Shown here one piece after another: positions 61,193 to 64,000 of a stretch of 64,000 nt of DNA (within the stretch, counting starts at the first letter, position 1; each line of letters opens with the position of its first letter). The notes below the pieces were generated by a model. It ran no database searches. It saw only the letters and a list, made by a program, of their open reading frames with translations, and was not told the DNA's origin. This stretch comes from Diploscapter coronatus (Eukaryota; Nematoda; Chromadorea; Rhabditida; Rhabditidae). Location: NCBI GenBank assembly GCA_964036155.1, contig OZ038423.1, forward strand, positions 12,663,249 to 12,727,248. Reading direction: 5' to 3'. A program made the position numbers and the translations under genes.

Positions 61193-64000
61193 TCAGAAGG
61201 TAGGCTTCAAAATCCACTTCTTCCTGGCCTTCTCAAAGGTACAAATCTGCTTGAGAATCGCACGGAAGTGGGGCTGGTCTGTAGCGGCGATCTTTGTCTG
61301 GAAGGTTTGGTTTTAAGAAAATGAGAATAAAAACAAAGACAACCCTAGGAAAATTTTAAAAATCTTCGATAAATGTGGTTTATTTTCTCCTGAAATATGG
61401 ACTGGACTAAATATTTGAAGAGGTTGTTTCTGGTGTTGTTGAAAACAAGAATAGAATTGAATCAGAGAAAACATTCGAAAATTGTCTAAGAGACTTATCC
61501 TTCTTCAAAAAAGACAAACTTAAACCACTGTTTGATGGTTTGGTTTATCTTTCAATAAAGTCAAATTAAAAAGGATTGGCGTTATTTTTTAAAGAAAACT
61601 ACAGTAAAACAAGATAAAAAAAACAAACCTTGAAAGCCTCGACTATTTGATCTGTATGAGCCTGACCGCCCCTCTTCTCCATGAAGTTCTGAATTTCTTT
61701 AGCGAGTTTCTCGAATTTCTTGGGGACCGATGCGAAGGGCTGAAAATTTAATTTCCAGGAATCTACCCTTGAAAGTTATTTTTCCTCTTCTACGACCTTC
61801 TTTCAACACCTTTTCTTGCAAATATTATGCTTTTCCTATCAAAATTTGGACTGATGTTTAGGATTTTTTATCTTATCACGTCAAAAAGTCGAGAGTAGAA
61901 AGTCGTAAATTCATTCTCCCTAATAAACTAATGAAAAAATGACGAGCAGTTCGAGAATGGCATGTAAAAATGTCAACTATTTTCAAAATTCTCTCCATGT
62001 TGAAGAATACTCCCATAAGCCGTTTGGTATACACTTCAAAATTTTCCTTCGAATCATAATATGATTCTAATAGTTGATAGTTCTTTGATAGTTCCTTTCG
62101 GGAAAAGGCATAAAACAAAAAAAACTAATGAATAAACACTTTTCATGCGTTTCAAGAGCATTCAAGCACAAATTTTCTGTTTACAAAATAAACTGTCAGT
62201 TTTTGGCAAATAAAAATTACAAGCCCCACTCTTCAAATATAAACCCATACCTGAGAAATGTTCGATGGCCCCGGCTCTTCCTCTTGATTCTGATTTTCTG
62301 CGGAAGTCGTACTTTCGAGATGCTTGAGCCTGCGCTTTCTGAAAAGGATATGTGAAATCTTTTAAATCGGATATAAGAAATATTGTTAAAAGAGGATATA
62401 TGAAATCTTCCATAATCCTAACCTGATAGCCGTCAAGAAGTCGGTCTTTTCCTTCTTTCCGTTGAACATTTGTTCATCTTCTTCCTCGTCAGTAGATCGC
62501 TTCCTTTTCTTCCCATTCCTTTCTTCCCCGTTTTTGCCGTCGTTGAGATTTTGCATCCCCGACGACGACACAGATGACGTCGACTGACCGTAGCCTGCTC
62601 GGAAAGTCTCGAAGAAGCTGGGACGTTTCGGGCTGAAAAATTCAAACTTTTTGAAGTAAACATCTCAAATTAATGTGTTGAAAATAAATCAGTTTTCCAA
62701 ATTCTTAAAAACATCTCATACATTATGCTTCATAAATTTCATATTTCTTATCAGCAAATTCTCAAAATCGTAATCATATTCTATAAAAGTCAGATGTTCT
62801 TTTGAAATTTTGAGACAAATCTCATTTTCATATCTTCACATTCTTATCAATTCAGTGAGACTCAAATTAGATTCTTCAAAAATTTTGAACCTAAAAAATA
62901 CGTTTAAAAATACCGTCTCCTGATACTTTCAGCTGCAGCTTTAGCGACATTTTCGGCCTCTTTCTCGATCAGGTCGTGGGCGGGCTTCTCGCCGATCAAA
63001 TCGTCGTGCCGCATCACACTCCGGACAACGCCCGTTGTTTCGAGAAGTCTTCCCAGGACGTAATCATCGGTAGCCTGAACTTGTTTATCCTTAGATTTTC
63101 AAAGCTTTCATACGACTTATTTAAGTTGGATCGAATAGAAGAAATAATCTATGAAATTTTCTTAAAAAAAAAAGATCTGACTTAGTTTCGAAATTTCCCT
63201 ACCTTCTTATTAACCTTCTCCCTGCCTTTCTCTTCTTCTTCATCGTTCCTCTTGGCCTCTTTCTGCTTCTTCAGATAGGGGATTTCCCATTCTCCATCCA
63301 GCAAATTTTCCCTCTTTCTCTTCGACTTTTTCGGCTTTTCCTCTCCTTTTTGGTTGCCTTCCGCCAGTCTTCTGAAAAATGATCTTTTCCAAAATGAAAT
63401 ATTTTCTTTTTCAAATTTCTCATCTTTTCTAAAAATGATTTCTAAAAGAATTACGCCGCCAATTTCCTAGCCATTTCCCTGAGTTGTTGTCGTCTTTCCT
63501 CGGTGATTTCCGGAACGTCCATGGTAGATTCGTCGTCCAGAATATCGTCTCCATTACTACTTTCGGGTCGGTCAAGTTGTTCAATTTCGAGAACATCATT
63601 TTCAGGAGCCTGTTCAGACTGATGATCAGCATGTTCTGGAACATTATACTCAATTTCTCGACTATGCCGTCCAAATTGTTAGTCTTGTTCCGCAAACTAT
63701 CATCGGTATTCTGGAAAAATAGATCTAATTTCTCACTATGTTCAGGAAGTTCATCTCTAGGTTCCGGTCCAGACCGATCGACCCGTTCACTCCGGATCTC
63801 CCCATCTTCCATGCTCTGCGACTCGCTCGCAATCTCGCCATCCTCTAATCCCACTGAAATTAAATTTTCAGCAAATATAAATTTAAAATTTTCTACCTAT
63901 TCTCGACATTTCCTTTGGTTTTTCCTGGATTTTTTCCTTGGGTTTCGGTTTCTTCGCATTGGCTTCTTTCTTCTTTTTCCGCTCTTTCCGGGACTTTTCG
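61193..64000 (-). CDS. csb-1: Cockayne syndrome B (ERCC6) homologue, C-terminal part, truncated by the window edge
   Basis: Exons in transcript order: beyond 64000 to 63897, 63853-63737, 63635-63455, 63371-63203, 63074-62914, 62632-62423, 62338-62251, 61739-61629, 61297-61193, ending in TGA. This is the region after the SWI2/SNF2 helicase: a Lys/Glu-rich linker, the GEWEIPYLKK segment, then DDYVLGRLLETTGVVRSVMR and EKEAENVAKAAAESIRRR, which match the ERCC6 segment beginning [20 protein letters not shown]. The C-terminal winged-helix region follows (GGQAHTDQIVEAFK, FRAILKQICTF, KKWILKPTF). CSB remodels chromatin at stalled RNA polymerase II in transcription-coupled repair; the C-terminal region is needed for ubiquitin binding and repair. 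The helicase itself is outside the window. The join 63737/63635 was chosen because it alone keeps the downstream frame. Confidence 0.9.

Noticed and set aside
1..64000. CRISPR arrays, bacterial operons, riboswitches or rRNA genes
   Set aside because: None seen; the sequence is eukaryotic with spliced genes throughout.

Overview
The window reads as genomic DNA of a free-living-type nematode, most likely a rhabditid. The reasons are compact genes with mostly 40-100 bp introns and TTTCAG-type acceptors, acceptor-like TTTCAG sites just upstream of start codons (spliced-leader trans-splicing), and families expanded in nematodes: ShKT-only secreted proteins, a transthyretin-like protein, a divergent nuclear hormone receptor, PEB-1, and stomatin and NHX paralogues. 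All exon models were built by hand from reading frame, splice signals and phase, and most carry phase through every junction.

Layout: (1) 173-307, last exon of an upstream plus-strand membrane protein. (2) 1091-3845 (+), a C2HC zinc-finger protein of the ZC2HC1/FAM164 type with an alternative last exon. (3) 3935-6304 (-), the beta-N-acetylhexosaminidase hex-1. (4) 9174-20494 (-), the FLYWCH transcription factor peb-1, whose N-terminal exon lies 5 kb from the next one. (5) About 15.3-31 kb, a gene-poor block (peb-1 intron plus upstream DNA) rich in two recurring short motifs, simple repeats and decayed mobile-element-like sequence. (6) 31028-31647 (-), a transthyretin-like secreted protein. 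(7) 33408-37091 (+), two tandem secreted ShKT-domain genes. (8) 38010-38993 (+), a small four-pass membrane protein. (9) 41402-44372 (+), a nuclear hormone receptor. (10) 45522-47259 (-), a stomatin. (11) 50670-52169 (-), a four-pass membrane protein I do not recognise. (12) 52489-52873 (-), a neuropeptide-like precursor with a duplicated peptide. (13) 54896-59714 (-), an Na+/H+ exchanger. (14) 61193-64000 (-), the C-terminal part of the Cockayne syndrome B helicase csb-1, running off the end.

The gene set is not one pathway. hex-1 next to peb-1 matches their neighbour relationship on the C. elegans X chromosome as I remember it (T14F9.3/T14F9.4), and csb-1, a stomatin and NHX genes are also X-linked there, so the window is probably derived from the ancestral X. 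The most unusual signal is the motif RCTATTTCTC, with 14 copies on both strands, all outside predicted exons and concentrated around the peb-1 intron and promoter. It could be a small-RNA (piRNA-type) promoter element, a chromosome-wide binding motif or a local enhancer code; sequence alone does not decide.
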